A program made the position numbers and the translations under genes. Shown piece by piece: positions 54,348 through 64,000 of a DNA stretch of 64,000 nt. This DNA comes from Pisaster brevispinus (taxonomy: Eukaryota; Echinodermata; Asteroidea; Forcipulatida; Asteriidae), in the NCBI GenBank assembly GCA_023634235.1, contig JAMKCF010000013.1, forward strand, positions 16,555,705-16,619,704. The letters run 5' to 3'. The number at the start of each line of letters is the position of its first letter. Positions within the stretch are counted from its first letter, which is position 1. Below the pieces are notes generated by a model. That model saw only the letters and a list, made by a program, of their open reading frames with translations. It did not search any database and was not told where the DNA came from.

Positions 54348-55593
54348 AAAAATGCCCCTGGTTGCAATCACCTGGAGTCTCAAAAACTGTCTGAGCCTCA
54401 TTCTAAAAGAAGTTGTGGGGTGGAGCGTATTCTACAGCTGAGCACTCCTCGTTTTGTGGAATTTTTCACTTCTGCACTTTCAAACATCTAGCTCCATGAA
54501 TACCTTGACTCAAAAATTGGTTTGATGTCTTGAAGTCTTTTCTCACTCAATACAGACGTACTGCATTGTCATTTCTTGTATTTAATTATATTTTGGGGGT
54601 AAATAAAGAAAAATTGACTAGAGCGGGACTGAACCTGAATATTTTGTCCCCCCTGTGGTTGTGGTGCAGTCTTGGTTTGATCTTTTTTATTTATTTAAAT
54701 TTATTCTTCAGTTTTGTATCACATCAGTCTCTTATTTAAATGAATTTAATTAATTTTTCATCGTGAATTATTTATTGAATTATTCATGAATTAGTCTTGA
54801 ATTACTTGATTTAGTGGATGTTTTCCACTATTCGTCTCAATCCAGAGTGGACAAGGTTGTCATGGTCGAGGCTTCGTTAAATCAATTCCATTCAAAGCAG
54901 TAAATTCTCAGTAATAAGTCAGACTTATTATTTCAATTTATAAACAGTTTTGTCAGCACATTAGAATATTAAACGGATGTATTGTACCACTTAATCATCA
55001 GTTTTAAACGACCAGAATGCCTTAAATAAAATACGGCAAATATCTCCGACAAAGTGTAATAAATAACTTAATTGCATTTTGTCTGACTCATTCCCTGCCA
55101 TTAATTTTGCTGATAAGTATTCCCATGGGATACCAGTCTTCCAAACCCTGTTGCATATTAAAAAACTAAAAGGCAGCAATCAAGAATTAATTGCAGATCA
55201 TAATTTTTTCAAATTATTCCTTGAATGACGTCAGTCGGCTTTGCTGAACTGATCACTCACGTCCAAAACCCCATATTCCTTTTATCAAGTTATACGTCCC
55301 TCCTGTCTCTATCAAAATTGCAAACGACATCAGTGGAAATAGCATTGTCCTTGAACGGGGTTCTGTTTGCCCTTGGCCTTCTGCTCAATAAACGGCTGAA
55401 CAATCACCAGCTTATCACCTTCAATAGACAGACCAGCCACAGCTGTGCGCAAGAACAGTCATCAGTTTCTTTGTTTTGTTTTGTATACAATTGACTGAGG
55501 AAACAGGGAGAGACTTGGCCAGTGTGAGCAGATTGCCTTATTATTGTTTTAAGAACTCTCTACATTATCAGGTTTTGGAAGGGCAGACTTGCT
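54348..55593. other. Mostly unique; SINE-2 scrap at 54595-54640, CpG patch at 55225-55465
   Basis: 'aaattgactagagcgggact', gaacc is the inverse of the SINE-2 box B region. AT-rich simple sequence surrounds 54680-54790. 55225-55465 includes 'gaatgacgtcagtcggcttt' and 'ataaacggctgaacaatcac', with an unrecognised open frame of 89 codons. Confidence 0.35.
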
Positions 55594-55887
55594 TTAAAGG
55601 GAGGGTATAGCTTTGGTGATTTTTCACCCCCAAATCAATTACCCTGAAAATTTACTTGGTAAAGAGAAAGAGGTAATTTTTCACCCCAAAAATTGAATCT
55701 GAGAAAAGGCTTCAGGCATGGAGCCTTTCTCAGGCATCTGAAAGCACACACTTCTATGCAACAAGGGTGGTTTTTCTTTCATTATTTTTTAGCAACTTTG
55801 ATTACCATTTGAGCCAAAATTGTCACAGGTTTGTTTTTTATGCACATGTTGGGATACATCCCTTTTACCAAAAGTATACCCTGCCTA
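55594..55887 (+). mobile_element. Family K element, internally deleted
   Basis: TTAA, agggagggtatagctttggt, 'aatctgagaaaaggcttcag', 'gcacacacttctatgcaaca', and end 'accaaaagtataccctgcct'. The middle 'ttgatattataaaacattgt' section is missing. Confidence 0.8.
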
Positions 55888-55994
55888 GGTGCAATCATAT
55901 TCATTTGCCAGTTTTTGCTGGTGACATTTATTTGAATGGACATAAGCCCAGAAATGACTACTATTTGTGGGTTTTTTTTTTTTTACATAATTTA

Positions 55995-56365
55995 TCCAGT
56001 AAAAATGTCTGGGAAAAACAACACAAAACATAAATTTTATTTTGTTTTAGAAATGTATGTCAACACAGGAAACATTGAAAAAAATCAACTCAGGACATGA
56101 TCTTTATAAAGTGACCATTCAGGTGGACTGGAAGTAAGCCGTTTATGGTCATATTGGCTTGTGGGCATTTTGGTACAAGCCGTTTGCGGCCGCTATGGGC
56201 ATTTTGGTACAAGTTGTTTGTGGCTGCTGTAGATATTTTGGTACAAGCCGTTTGCAGCTGCTCCAGGCAAATTGGTATAAGCTGCTTGTAGTATTGCCAT
56301 CCAAGTACAAGCCAGTTGTGGCTGCTATGAACATTTTGGTACAAGCCACTTGTGTTCTAATCTGT
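55995..56365 (+). repeat. Dispersed repeat containing a 34-bp tandem array
   Basis: The leader ('gttttagaaatgtatgtcaa', 'tcaactcaggacatgatctt', 'ctggaagtaagccgtttatg') is shared with 61195-61290. It then carries about 6.5 units of 'ggtacaagccgtttgcggcc', gctatgggcatttt. The unit start falls at 56172, 56206, 56240, 56274, 56304 and 56338, so the period is 34 with one 4-bp deletion. 34 is not a multiple of 3, which creates open frames on both strands that are not genes. Confidence 0.88.
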
Positions 56366-56944
56366 TTGGGATTATTTGCTCGCAGGGCTTGATGGGAAGT
56401 AACTAAAAACATAATAAAAACATAAAACAGCCGTTTTAAGCTTCAGTAAACTGGGAGTACTGATAATATTTCAACAAATGTTGAGTTTGTAGCTCCTGGT
56501 TGGATGTAGGAATCATGGAGCAATAAAACTGCTCAATGGTGGAATGAAATTTTTCCAAAAAAAATATTACCGCCCCTTTAAGGGGGGGGGGCTGCATGTG
56601 ATTACACTGATTAGAACATTCCGGTCGTAGATCCGAGATTGGTAGTCAATTAAACATACAGCATATTCACAGCCACCAATTAGCCTCTTGCTGTTTGTTT
56701 CCTTTTTCTTTTATTTTTTTCTCGTTTTTTTTTCTTCTTCTCTCTTCTGTTTTTTTAGCTGTTGCTGATTGAACTTGTAATTATTTACATGTACGTTGCA
56801 GGAGGAACGATGATACGGTATGAGCAGACTGTAGACGTATTTATTGACTTTTTGATCCAGGTATAAAAACTGATCAATTTCTACTGTCTCCACCAATGAT
56901 TACTCATACCTGACCATGCAGTGATGCTGGTGTGCTAGGGTTTT
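56366..56944. other. No gene seen
   Basis: A G run at about 56582-56590 and a T/C-rich tract at about 56700-56757. Otherwise unique. Confidence 0.4.
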
Positions 56945-57015
56945 TTATATCAAGTAATAAGCCACTAGGGAAACTGACTGGGTAAATTTTAAATAATTTG
57001 GGGTGGAACAATTTG
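56945..57015 (-). repeat. SINE-2 end fragment without head
   Basis: 'tatatcaagtaataagccac', 'tagggaaactgactgggtaa' and 'taatttggggtggaac' are the inverse of the sequence 3' of the head at 36944-37020. Confidence 0.75.
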
Positions 57016-57194
57016 GTGTTTTTTTTTTTACTCACCAAGGTTTTTCTGTGGAAACAGACCAAAGGTAGTAGTTCAGATTCTTTGGCTATAGTAATACTTG
57101 GTTCTTAGCTAGCACTTTGTCACAACCCTAGGGGCGTATCAAAGCGCTCATTATTTGTTTTTCAACAGGATAAGCAGAGCTATGTTTTGAATTG

Positions 57195-57450
57195 TGAAAC
57201 CCATTTATGTAGCACCCTTCATGGTTTACAAGGTGCTGCAGTGCCTCAGCAGCCACTGCCAGAAACACCAGGCCAAACCCCTTCTCCTCGCGATAAGTGT
57301 AACTGGGTTCTTTTAAGTGCATTACACAAAACACAGGATCTAAGGTTTTATGTCCCATAAAAAAAACCCAAAGCAATAATGGTAAACTGTCTTGCTCAAG
57401 GACACAAATGCCACAACCAGGACTCGAACCCAAACTCTCCACTGATCAGA
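57195..57450 (-). repeat. SINE-1 copy
   Basis: Plus image of box B ggactcgaacc (57420-57430). The body, in inverse, is 'ttgcattacacaaaacacag'-like, 'aggccaaaccccttctcctc', 'gcgataagtgtaactgggtt', and the 3' part 'agcagccactgccagaaaca'. The body matches a fuller SINE-1 version, with 'ggtttggcctggtgtttctg' on the minus strand. Confidence 0.82.
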
Positions 57451-59595
57451 AACTCTAAAAACATGTGCCTCAGCAACATCAGCAACGTGGGTCCATTTAG
57501 AACTTTCAATGCTTCCTAAGATATACCCCTTATTTCAGAAAGAGTCAAATATAAAGACAAAAATAGTTCATTGAACTCTTTTGTTCAAAGTTTGCTTCTG
57601 TCCTTAAATTACAATAATTATTATTATATTATTTGAATATGTATTGTTGTTTTGCAACCTTGTGTCAGAATTCGTCTCAAAAACAGATAAATTAAGGGCG
57701 GTATGAAACCAATTCAAAGTGAAACTTGAAACAATATTAGCTGCAGGTTTTCTTTAAAAAAGGATGAAACCAAGATGTGAAGATTTGTCTGGAATTACAT
57801 ATTTAGCCATAACTTAGCCAACAGTTTGCACTTTCCCCTGACGTTTTTCCCGTATTGAGTTTGTTAAACCTATTAGACATATTTACCCGATGAGTACTGA
57901 TAATGTTTTTTTATCACCACGGCGATCTGTTCCATGTATAGCCACTCTCTACTACCCACAATTCCATCAAGACTTTCCTCCCCTTCTGTATATTCTCTCA
58001 GATTGGATCATTCATTGGAGATGTAAAGGGGGGGTGGAAGGGGGGGGGGGGGTGATGCTGATACATCGGTCGGATAAGAGCCCCCTAGTGTAACATGTTT
58101 CTGTATGGGCAGGCAGGGATGTTTGCGTATGCTAACTGAAGATTAGATTAGGTTTAGCATTACCAGCCTGCACATGTTTTTTTTTTCTCTTGAACCATCT
58201 TTCCTTGTTTCCTTGTTTCTTCTTTAGCTTGTGGCCATGGCTTATATGCAGATAAGATCAACTGTAGAGAGCTTTGAGACAGCTTAGCACTGGAGATGCG
58301 CGTGCGATAATGTGATATTTTGCCCCGCACATTATTTTGGCTTTGTTTTGTATAATTTTAAAGGTCGACCTGGCATCTTGCTTCTTTTTTGTTTGTTTGT
58401 TAGGAATAGCTTTCCACTCTAAATCTTCAACAGTATTGCCTGCAGCGATCTTTACTGAGTTGACTGTGTAGAGGGAGGATGCCAAGCTCTTGTACTCTTT
58501 TGACAGAAGCTGTAGGCCTACTTCTATTGTCAGGAAACTTTCTTTGAGTTGTGTCTGTTCTGAAGTTTATTTTGCAGTTTGTTCAGTGACGAAAATTATT
58601 TGGGGGAGAGGATTACGTAGGTTTTCCCAAACCGGGGCTTCTTCCTCCCACATCTACAAAGCAATTTTCTTCATCATCATTTATGCATATGGGCATCAGC
58701 ATTCGGACATTTAAAGTATCACTTGTTCTTTTATTTGTAAGGCTTCTTCCTCAGAAAAGGTTTGGTTGAAATAGTTTTTCTTGCTCAAGCCATATATTTC
58801 TGCATCACGCGTACACAAGGAATAGCAGATTATTTTATCATCCATTGCGCACCACTCTGTTTAGTAAACATCTTTTTACTCTTTCCGTCTGCATCCTCCA
58901 CTCCCTCCTCCACAGCCCACCCTTCAATTACATGATCAGTGTCTGGGCCTGTATATATCATGCTTTTATATCATAGGGTCGCCCGGCTTTGTGTTATTCA
59001 AGTTTGTATAATCTAGGTTTCATTACAAACATAAAGTGTTGACATGTGGCAATTCCAAAGCCAAATTGACAGTTTCTGTGACGTCAGGACGCGTGATGAA
59101 AATAGCAAAAGTCTAAAGAAACGCTGTCTGGATGCATTTCCTTGGGGCCTTATCAAGTGTGAAACATCCTATGGTTTTTCGCATACATGCAAAATTAATA
59201 TAAGCCGAGAGCAGACACGGGTTTTGAAATGTTTGTTTTCGCTCCCCAAAAAACATTATTTTTTTGTGGTTCTCTTTTGTATGCTTGGGTGACTTAAAGT
59301 GATAAAGTATAACACTGTTTAACAAGCTGAAAGTTTTAAAAACTGTTGTGTTCTCTTTAAGCTGACATGCAATATTGAAAAATTGTTTCTATCTAGTTCT
59401 TGAATAATGCTATATTACAAGATAACTTTTAAAAAAATTCTTCTAATTTTTTTATTATAATTCTGCTGTTGTAGTCTCTTGATGTTATGTAACAAAAAAG
59501 GGAACAACTTTTTTTAAATTTTTTTTATGACATGTGTCTAAAATTGTAAGAACTGATACATGCTTTCCAAGATGGAGAAATAAAATACCTGTATT
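57451..59595. other. Mostly unique sequence, no gene seen
   Basis: Contains G-rich runs (13 G at 58040-58052) and a T run at about 58178-58186. CpG-retaining patches are near 57895-57930 and 58800-58815. The open frames (67-82 codons) have no known motifs. Confidence 0.4.
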
Positions 59596-59598
59596 TTT

Positions 59599-59625
59599 TT
59601 TCCATTTATTTATTTATTTATTTAT
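59599..59625 (+). repeat. (TTTA)n microsatellite
   Basis: tccatttatttatttattta tract. Confidence 0.9.
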
Positions 59626-59647
59626 GTTACATGTCTATTCCTTATTC

Positions 59648-59958
59648 AGGGCTTCTGTGGATCTTTAAAGTATAAAAAAGTCTTAAATTGAACTATCCAA
59701 ATTTAAGGCCTTACAAAACATTAAATAGTATTAAATTCAGTTATTTGAGGTCTTTAAAAAAATTTGAAGCATGTAATGATTTTCCTGGCTGGAAGAGAAC
59801 CAAATAACTTGTATAAAAAAGTAACAAAATGTGAGCAGTTGTATCTTTTTCTCCCCTTGCTTCATTAAATTATTTTTGGTCTTAAATTTTGTAAATTGTG
59901 GCATTAAAAGGGTCTTAAAAAGTCTTAAATTTGTCTTTTTAAAGTGTGCAGATACCCT
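59648..59958. mobile_element. Family H TIR element ('gtcttaaa' type)
   Basis: Starts agggcttctgtggatcttta and ends 'taaagtgtgcagataccct', imperfect inverse ends. The interior repeats 'gtcttaaat' (aaaaagtcttaaattgaac, gggtcttaaaaagtcttaaa). Elements with 'aaaagtcttaaa' next to 'agggtttctg' ends are common in aquatic animals. No CpG and no open frame. Confidence 0.7.
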
Positions 59959-60540
59959 AAAACTCCTAGAGCCTCACCTTTGAAATTATGCTAAATGTCA
60001 ATGGCAACCTTTGCACATAAAGGACAAGTTTAATTTTCACGAAAAAAGTACTCAATTTTAATTTAATGGAAGGCTTCACACTCTACTCTACTCAAATGAA
60101 GAAGTAGCACTGTTCTTGTGTGGGCGTGTGGTGACATGACCTCTGTTTTCATGGAAAAGCACAACATGTAGTGTTATAAAACATTGGCAGGCGCTACTTT
60201 GTTGGAACAAAAATTGACCTGTTTTGCATTTGCTTTGGTCACACTCATCTTTTCACCTTTTTGCTTCTTAAATTAGTACGTGAAAGAGCCAAAACTAGAA
60301 TGTTTATCAAGTTCAATTCATCAAATGTCCCGCACAAAGAGAAAGCTAATTGAAACAAAGTGGTGTTTTAAAAACTTTAAAATTTGGATGCCGTTTTGAA
60401 GGAGACTTCAGACAAATCTTATAGTGTCTAGTATTGAACAGTCAGACCTCTAAATTACAAACGGCAAAACAAACCTTTATTAACAAACAACGCATTTCTT
60501 TTGTTTACTGCAAACTTTGTTCAACAATGAAGTTTGTATT
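59959..60540. other. No feature recognised
   Basis: Unique AT-rich sequence. Confidence 0.4.
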
Positions 60541-60620
60541 GTTTAATTTTAAATATCAAGTTATAAACCACCGGGTGGGAAACTGACCGAGTAAATGTTA
60601 CATAATTTGGGGTTGAATTT
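60541..60620 (-). repeat. SINE-2 end fragment without head
   Basis: 'atatcaagttataaaccacc', 'gggaaactgaccgagtaaat' and 'ataatttggggttgaa'; same piece as 56945-57015. Confidence 0.75.
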
Positions 60621-61194
60621 GAGACAGCTTGGCTCATTTCATGTTCATTTCTGATTACTTTTCAAGCTTGTCTAATTGTTTGTCGAAACACCCTTTTTTT
60701 CTTTTAGATTTTAAGAAAGGGTGAAAAATCAAGTTATGTGCAAGATGTTTAAGTTTGGGAGAGTCCAACAATCAAGTTTGTTCCTGTACTTAACTTCAAG
60801 TTACAAAAGGTCGTAACCACTGGTCAGTGAGAAATGAGACTTTCATGATGTAGGACAAGGGCAACATTAGTGTGAGATTGAACAAGTACATACTTTTGTA
60901 CTAATGAGTTATTTTTGTTCTCTTATATAACTTTCTTGAGAGGTCAAAGCATGCTTGGTTGATTTGTTGTGTAATTTATTGTCCTGAGTTGTTCATGCTT
61001 TAGTTGCTGTTCAAGTTGTGGTCAACCCCTGTCATGACAGCCCCCTCTCCCCAGAAGAAAGGAAAAGAAAATCCCTTTGGGGACCATTCATATCTGTACG
61101 GTCATCACTGTATGCCCAGTCATGGCTAATACTGTTAAGTTTTTGACACACATTTTTTCTTGTTTAAGTGTCAGAAACAAATAATAGGAAACAG
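60621..61194. other. No feature recognised
   Basis: Unique AT-rich sequence. Confidence 0.4.
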
Positions 61195-61375
61195 AAATTT
61201 GGTTTAGTTTTAGAAACATTGATACATGTTTACATGGAAAACGTTGGAAAACTTCAATTCAGGGCTTGATCTTTACTTTTATCTTTTTGGTTAAGTGGAA
61301 GTAGGTCGGATCTTGCAGCCATTTGCGGCCGCTATGGGCATTTAGGTATAAGCCATTTCTGGCTCTAATGGCCTC
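61195..61375 (+). repeat. Dispersed repeat, second copy, with one or two 34-bp units
   Basis: 'ggtttagttttagaaacatt', 'cttcaattcagggcttgatc', 'aagtggaagtaggtcgg', then 'gcagccatttgcggccgcta' and 'tgggcatttaggtataagcc'. Same order as 55995-56365, but with the array nearly absent. Confidence 0.8.
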
Positions 61376-61559
61376 TAAAGAGTTAAACGACAGAGAGGAA
61401 GACAGTTTTCCTATGAGTGTAGAGATTTAGAAAGGCATTGACATTTTTTTTTTCCTGTCTTAGTCTCCGTCAGGAACACACCTTAATGCCATGAATAATC
61501 TCCATCAACTGGTGGTTGCATTGTGTTCAGGCTCATTAGTCCTCAGCAACACATCACTA

Positions 61560-61970
61560 GGAGCACCTCCCATCTCGATTGTACCCCCAGCCCCTATCAC
61601 TGTTTCCCCCCGTTGTTTGTTTGAGTAACTTGTCCTCAAATGTCCTCTCAGAGCAACATTACCATGAGGGCATTATTACATCCCTACGGCCAATCGGCTC
61701 GGATATCTCCCCACGTCTGCCAAGATTGTGGAACCTAGGAGGTGTTGCCATGACAGCGTCGTTTAATTTACTATCAGCATGCAAAGCATGGGACAGTTAT
61801 CGCTATTTGATCGCGGGGCGCTTAACGCTAAAACGGGCAGGTGGCTCGGTCATATTCAATTTTTTAAGTGTTGTCTCGGAAAAAGGGACATTTCGGGGTG
61901 TGAATGCGCCGGATCAAACTCAAGTCACATTTTATGTTATATCCACTGAAAGACATACTTGATAATCTGT
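61560..61970 (+). promoter_or_regulatory. CpG-rich unique block, possible promoter or enhancer
   Basis: I count 17 CpG in 61681-61920, against 0 in 59641-59880. It includes 'tttgatcgcggggcgcttaa', 'gacagcgtcgtttaatttac' and 'tgaatgcgccggatcaaact'. An open frame of 127 codons (61579-61962) crosses it but starts without ATG and has no family I know. Its closeness to the hairpin at 62176 makes a role as promoter for that RNA possible, but this is only inferred from position. Confidence 0.35.
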
Positions 61971-62175
61971 ACCACCGTTTCAAGAGTTCAATATCTGAAA
62001 AGTCATAATTTGAAGGAGTTCAGGTGGAAAATTCCAGTCGGGGCTATTTTGAGTTGCATTTGTGACATTTTGGAGAGAAACTTTTTAAGTGTGTTGAGGC
62101 AGGGAAGTATCTTTATCATCAAGAGATATCCTGATTGGTGGATATAGATATATACCCATCGGGAGAAATGCGTTC

Positions 62176-62285
62176 TTACCCCATTTAGGTTTGCTTATCT
62201 GGCAACGATTCAGAGAGCATTACTGGGTTTATTGTCAGTAATTGTCCCTGAATCGTTGTCAGATAAACTACCCCAAACGGAGTAG
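62176..62285 (+). ncRNA. Candidate microRNA-like hairpin, 110 nt
   Basis: Two 50-nt arms (62176-62225 and 62236-62285) align in inverse without any gap around the 10-nt loop ggtttattgt; 41 of 50 positions match exactly and two more give G-U pairs. The core ttatctggcaacgattcag (62195-62213) pairs along its whole length of 19 positions with ctgaatcgttgtcagataa. Scattered single mismatches near the base and a small internal loop below the apex are typical of pri-miRNA. Possible products are from ttgcttatctggcaacgatt (5p side) and tgaatcgttgtcagataaac (3p side). I do not recognise either as a known miRNA. A worn foldback element is the main alternative. Confidence 0.45.
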
Positions 62286-63279
62286 TTAAAATATGGGCAT
62301 ATGAAAAAACATTTCTATTTGTGAATTTATTTAGAGGTCATTTGCTTTAAAAACATGACACAACATTTATTATGTAACATTTTGCATAAGGAGATATAGA
62401 CTGATATTTTGTCCTGTAGGACTCAGGAAACAAATAAATGTCAGTTAAAACTGTAAATATTCAACAAGATAATAACTTCGACTTTTCTTAACTTCAGGTT
62501 TGTGCTGTTCTTACTTGTCAAACCAATCATGTGATCAGGGATGTGTTTTTGCGGCTGTAACAAATAACCTTTACTGTTATTGGCCATTGATTAACCGAAA
62601 CAGTTATTGGTTTCGACCCGAATAGGCACCCCCGGTGCTTGTGCCCTTCCTCGGTAACCTGAGGTAACGCGACAATAGACAGCCCAAAAGTTTTGAAGTA
62701 TGATACACATTGCAAAAGACAAAAGACGTCAAACGGGATGCCGAGTCGATTACACAGGCATTGTCACCTGATAGGGTAGCCTTTCTTATGTTCTCTTACC
62801 TTGGAACTTGAATATGAGAGATTGTTATTAAAAGTTTGTCTTGTTCATATCCAGTCCGTTCATCAACCCGTACAAAGCGTCATCCTTTTACAAATGTCAG
62901 ACTTTTTCGTGGGCTTTAGAAGGTTCCATTTTGCACTAATCTGCCTGACTACAGTCCTGATATTAAGATTCAGTCGATGAAATTAAAGTAACCCCGACGT
63001 TATCAAATTCCTCTCTGTTATTTAATGAAAATTTTTATTATATCTCGGAACCTTTATGACCTGTTCATGGAAGGTTGTGTTATGTCTGTACTATTTTGTT
63101 ATTTCATGAAGTCCTGCTGGAGCTTATATCGATTTAGATGGGCATTCTCTTGGAAGGTACATATTTGAGACTTCAATCTGAGCTGTCTTATATGTAAACT
63201 AAGAATAAAGTAATACAGCCTCACCGTACTCACTAATCCTCTTTGTTGTGAGGTGTATAGAAACAGCTTGTTTCTCAAG
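62286..63279. other. No gene seen
   Basis: Unique sequence. 62580-62760 retains several CpG ('ttggtttcgacccgaatagg', 'caaacgggatgccgagtcga'). Confidence 0.4.
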
Positions 63280-63309
63280 TGAGTTGTGACCCAGCTTATT
63301 CTTTTTTAA

Positions 63310-63645
63310 GCACTCAAGATTGTGACCTAGTTAAACGACCTGCATTGAATTGTGCAAAATACGACCTTGTTGCTGAAGGGAGTTATGTCCTAGTTGCACT
63401 GACCTAACACCTTGCACTGAAATGTGCAAGATACGACCTTATTGCTGAAGGGAGTTATGACCTAGTTGCACTGACCTGACAACTTACATTGAAATGTTCA
63501 GGATACGACCTTGTAGCCAAAATGAGTTATGACCTAGTTGGGCTGACCTAAAAACTGGCATTGAAATGCCCAAAAGAAAACATTGTTGCTAAAGTTAGTT
63601 ATTGCACTCATGCCTTGCATTGAACTGTGTTAGATAAGACCTAAT
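63310..63645 (+). repeat. 72-bp minisatellite, about 4.5 units
   Basis: Units start 'gttatgacctagttgcactg' at 63382, 63454, 63526 and 63598, exactly 72 apart, preceded by a shorter unit (gtgacctagttaaacgacct at 63322). The common core is 'acctagttgcactgacctga', 'ttgcattgaaatgtgcaaga' and 'tacgaccttgttgctgaag'. Later units diverge more. 72 is divisible by 3, but stops occur and no protein is encoded. Confidence 0.92.
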
Positions 63646-64000
63646 TATACCGTGTACACTTTAATCTGGGTTTGCAAGCAGGATTTGTTTTGAGATTTAC
63701 CTTTTTTCGATTACAACTTCCTCTGAAGTTTTAACAGAACATAAAAATCAAGAAATATTTGTTATGGATGCAGCCTTGGCAGATCTAGACAAGATGAAGT
63801 TATTCGCTGTGGGACAATTGGTGGAGTCAACAAGGTCATTGTGAAAAAGGAGGAAGAAGGTGGGGGTGGATGCGTGGTTGGAATTACACCTCTACTCTGA
63901 CTGAGTTTGAGTGACAGACCCACTTTGACTGAGTAGTACAGCGGGAGTGGGTCATGACTCAGTCCAACTTATGACTAGTCATCTGCTATTCTCATCTGCT
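63646..64000. other. No feature recognised
   Basis: Unique sequence; the end has a loose 'gactgagt' echo (63898-63962). Confidence 0.4.

Noticed and set aside
56090..56412. Overlapping frames of 77-87 codons with repeated residues
   Set aside because: Produced by the 34-bp tandem array read in different frames; not a repeat protein.
61579..61962. 127-codon frame in the CpG-rich block
   Set aside because: Begins without ATG, has no known motif, and the GC-rich composition lowers stop frequency by itself. Kept only as a possible regulatory block.
63310..63645. CRISPR-like array
   Set aside because: Units are contiguous 72-bp tandem repeats with no unique spacers, in a eukaryotic repeat-rich context.

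Overview
This window looks like non-coding DNA from a marine invertebrate deuterostome. It is AT-rich and packed with short terminal-inverted-repeat elements and tRNA-derived SINEs, and it has no long open reading frame: the longest is 144 codons and is not recognisable. I infer an echinoderm, probably a sea star, because repeats with 'gcttaagcag' ends, TTAA-bounded short elements and a tRNA-Leu-like SINE are what I associate with those genomes. That assignment is from memory and is moderate at best. The window would fit the inside of a very large intron or a gene desert. I found no protein-coding host gene, no rRNA, no functional tRNA and no CRISPR.

Repeat families, with letters used only here. 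A: about 172 bp, TA-flanked, ends GACCTTTATCATG (20139, 45649). B: about 375 bp, ends ...caggattggta (2441, 6535, 20112, 28518, 35991, 47221). C: about 185 bp, ends GGGCC(C/T)AATTTCA with internal 'cttaagca' arms (13882, 14179, 40703, 40985, 49608). D: ends agagctgccaac (1661, 31227). E: 26-bp arms with CTCGCGCGTATTCG (31332). G: foldback with arms of about 140 bp (42943, 24967). H: 59648. I: ends with tacagctacggct (12355, 18481). J: C-run ends (9995, 19646). K: TTAA-bounded, aaagggtatac ends (8060, 29746, 49053, 55594). L: acactgcaaaaa ends (15315). M: TTTAAAGGGGCACA ends (34772). N: TA-flanked GACC ends with a TATA-like box (48191). SINE-1 has a tRNA-Leu(CAA)-like head. SINE-2 has a tRNA-Lys/Asn-like head with end sequence found on either side in inverted orientation. 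SINE-3 has a third tRNA-like head. Four short 3' scraps of non-LTR retrotransposon reverse transcriptase are present (7639-, 20320-, 31791+, 38218+).

Layout. 0-12 kb: SINE scraps, families B, D and J, a near-perfect 114-bp palindrome, one RT tail. 12-20 kb: families C, I, L, SINE-1b and SINE-2, plus a CpG-retaining block near 13.2 kb with an exon-like splice pair. 20-31 kb: a three-layer nest at 20.1-20.8 kb, then mostly unique sequence, and an exon-like block at 30.44-30.64 kb. 31-43 kb: nested D/E, RT tails, families M, B and C, and a long foldback. 43-55 kb: CpG-retaining blocks (possible regulatory modules), families A, B, K, N and several SINEs, one split by a family C insertion. 55-64 kb: 34-bp and 72-bp tandem repeats, family H, a CpG-rich block at 61.7-61.9 kb, and next to it a 110-nt pri-miRNA-like hairpin at 62176-62285, the most interesting single item.

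Nothing here supports a multi-gene system. The best leads are the hairpin, the exon-like blocks, the palindromic tRNA-carrying element and the readable order of nested insertions.
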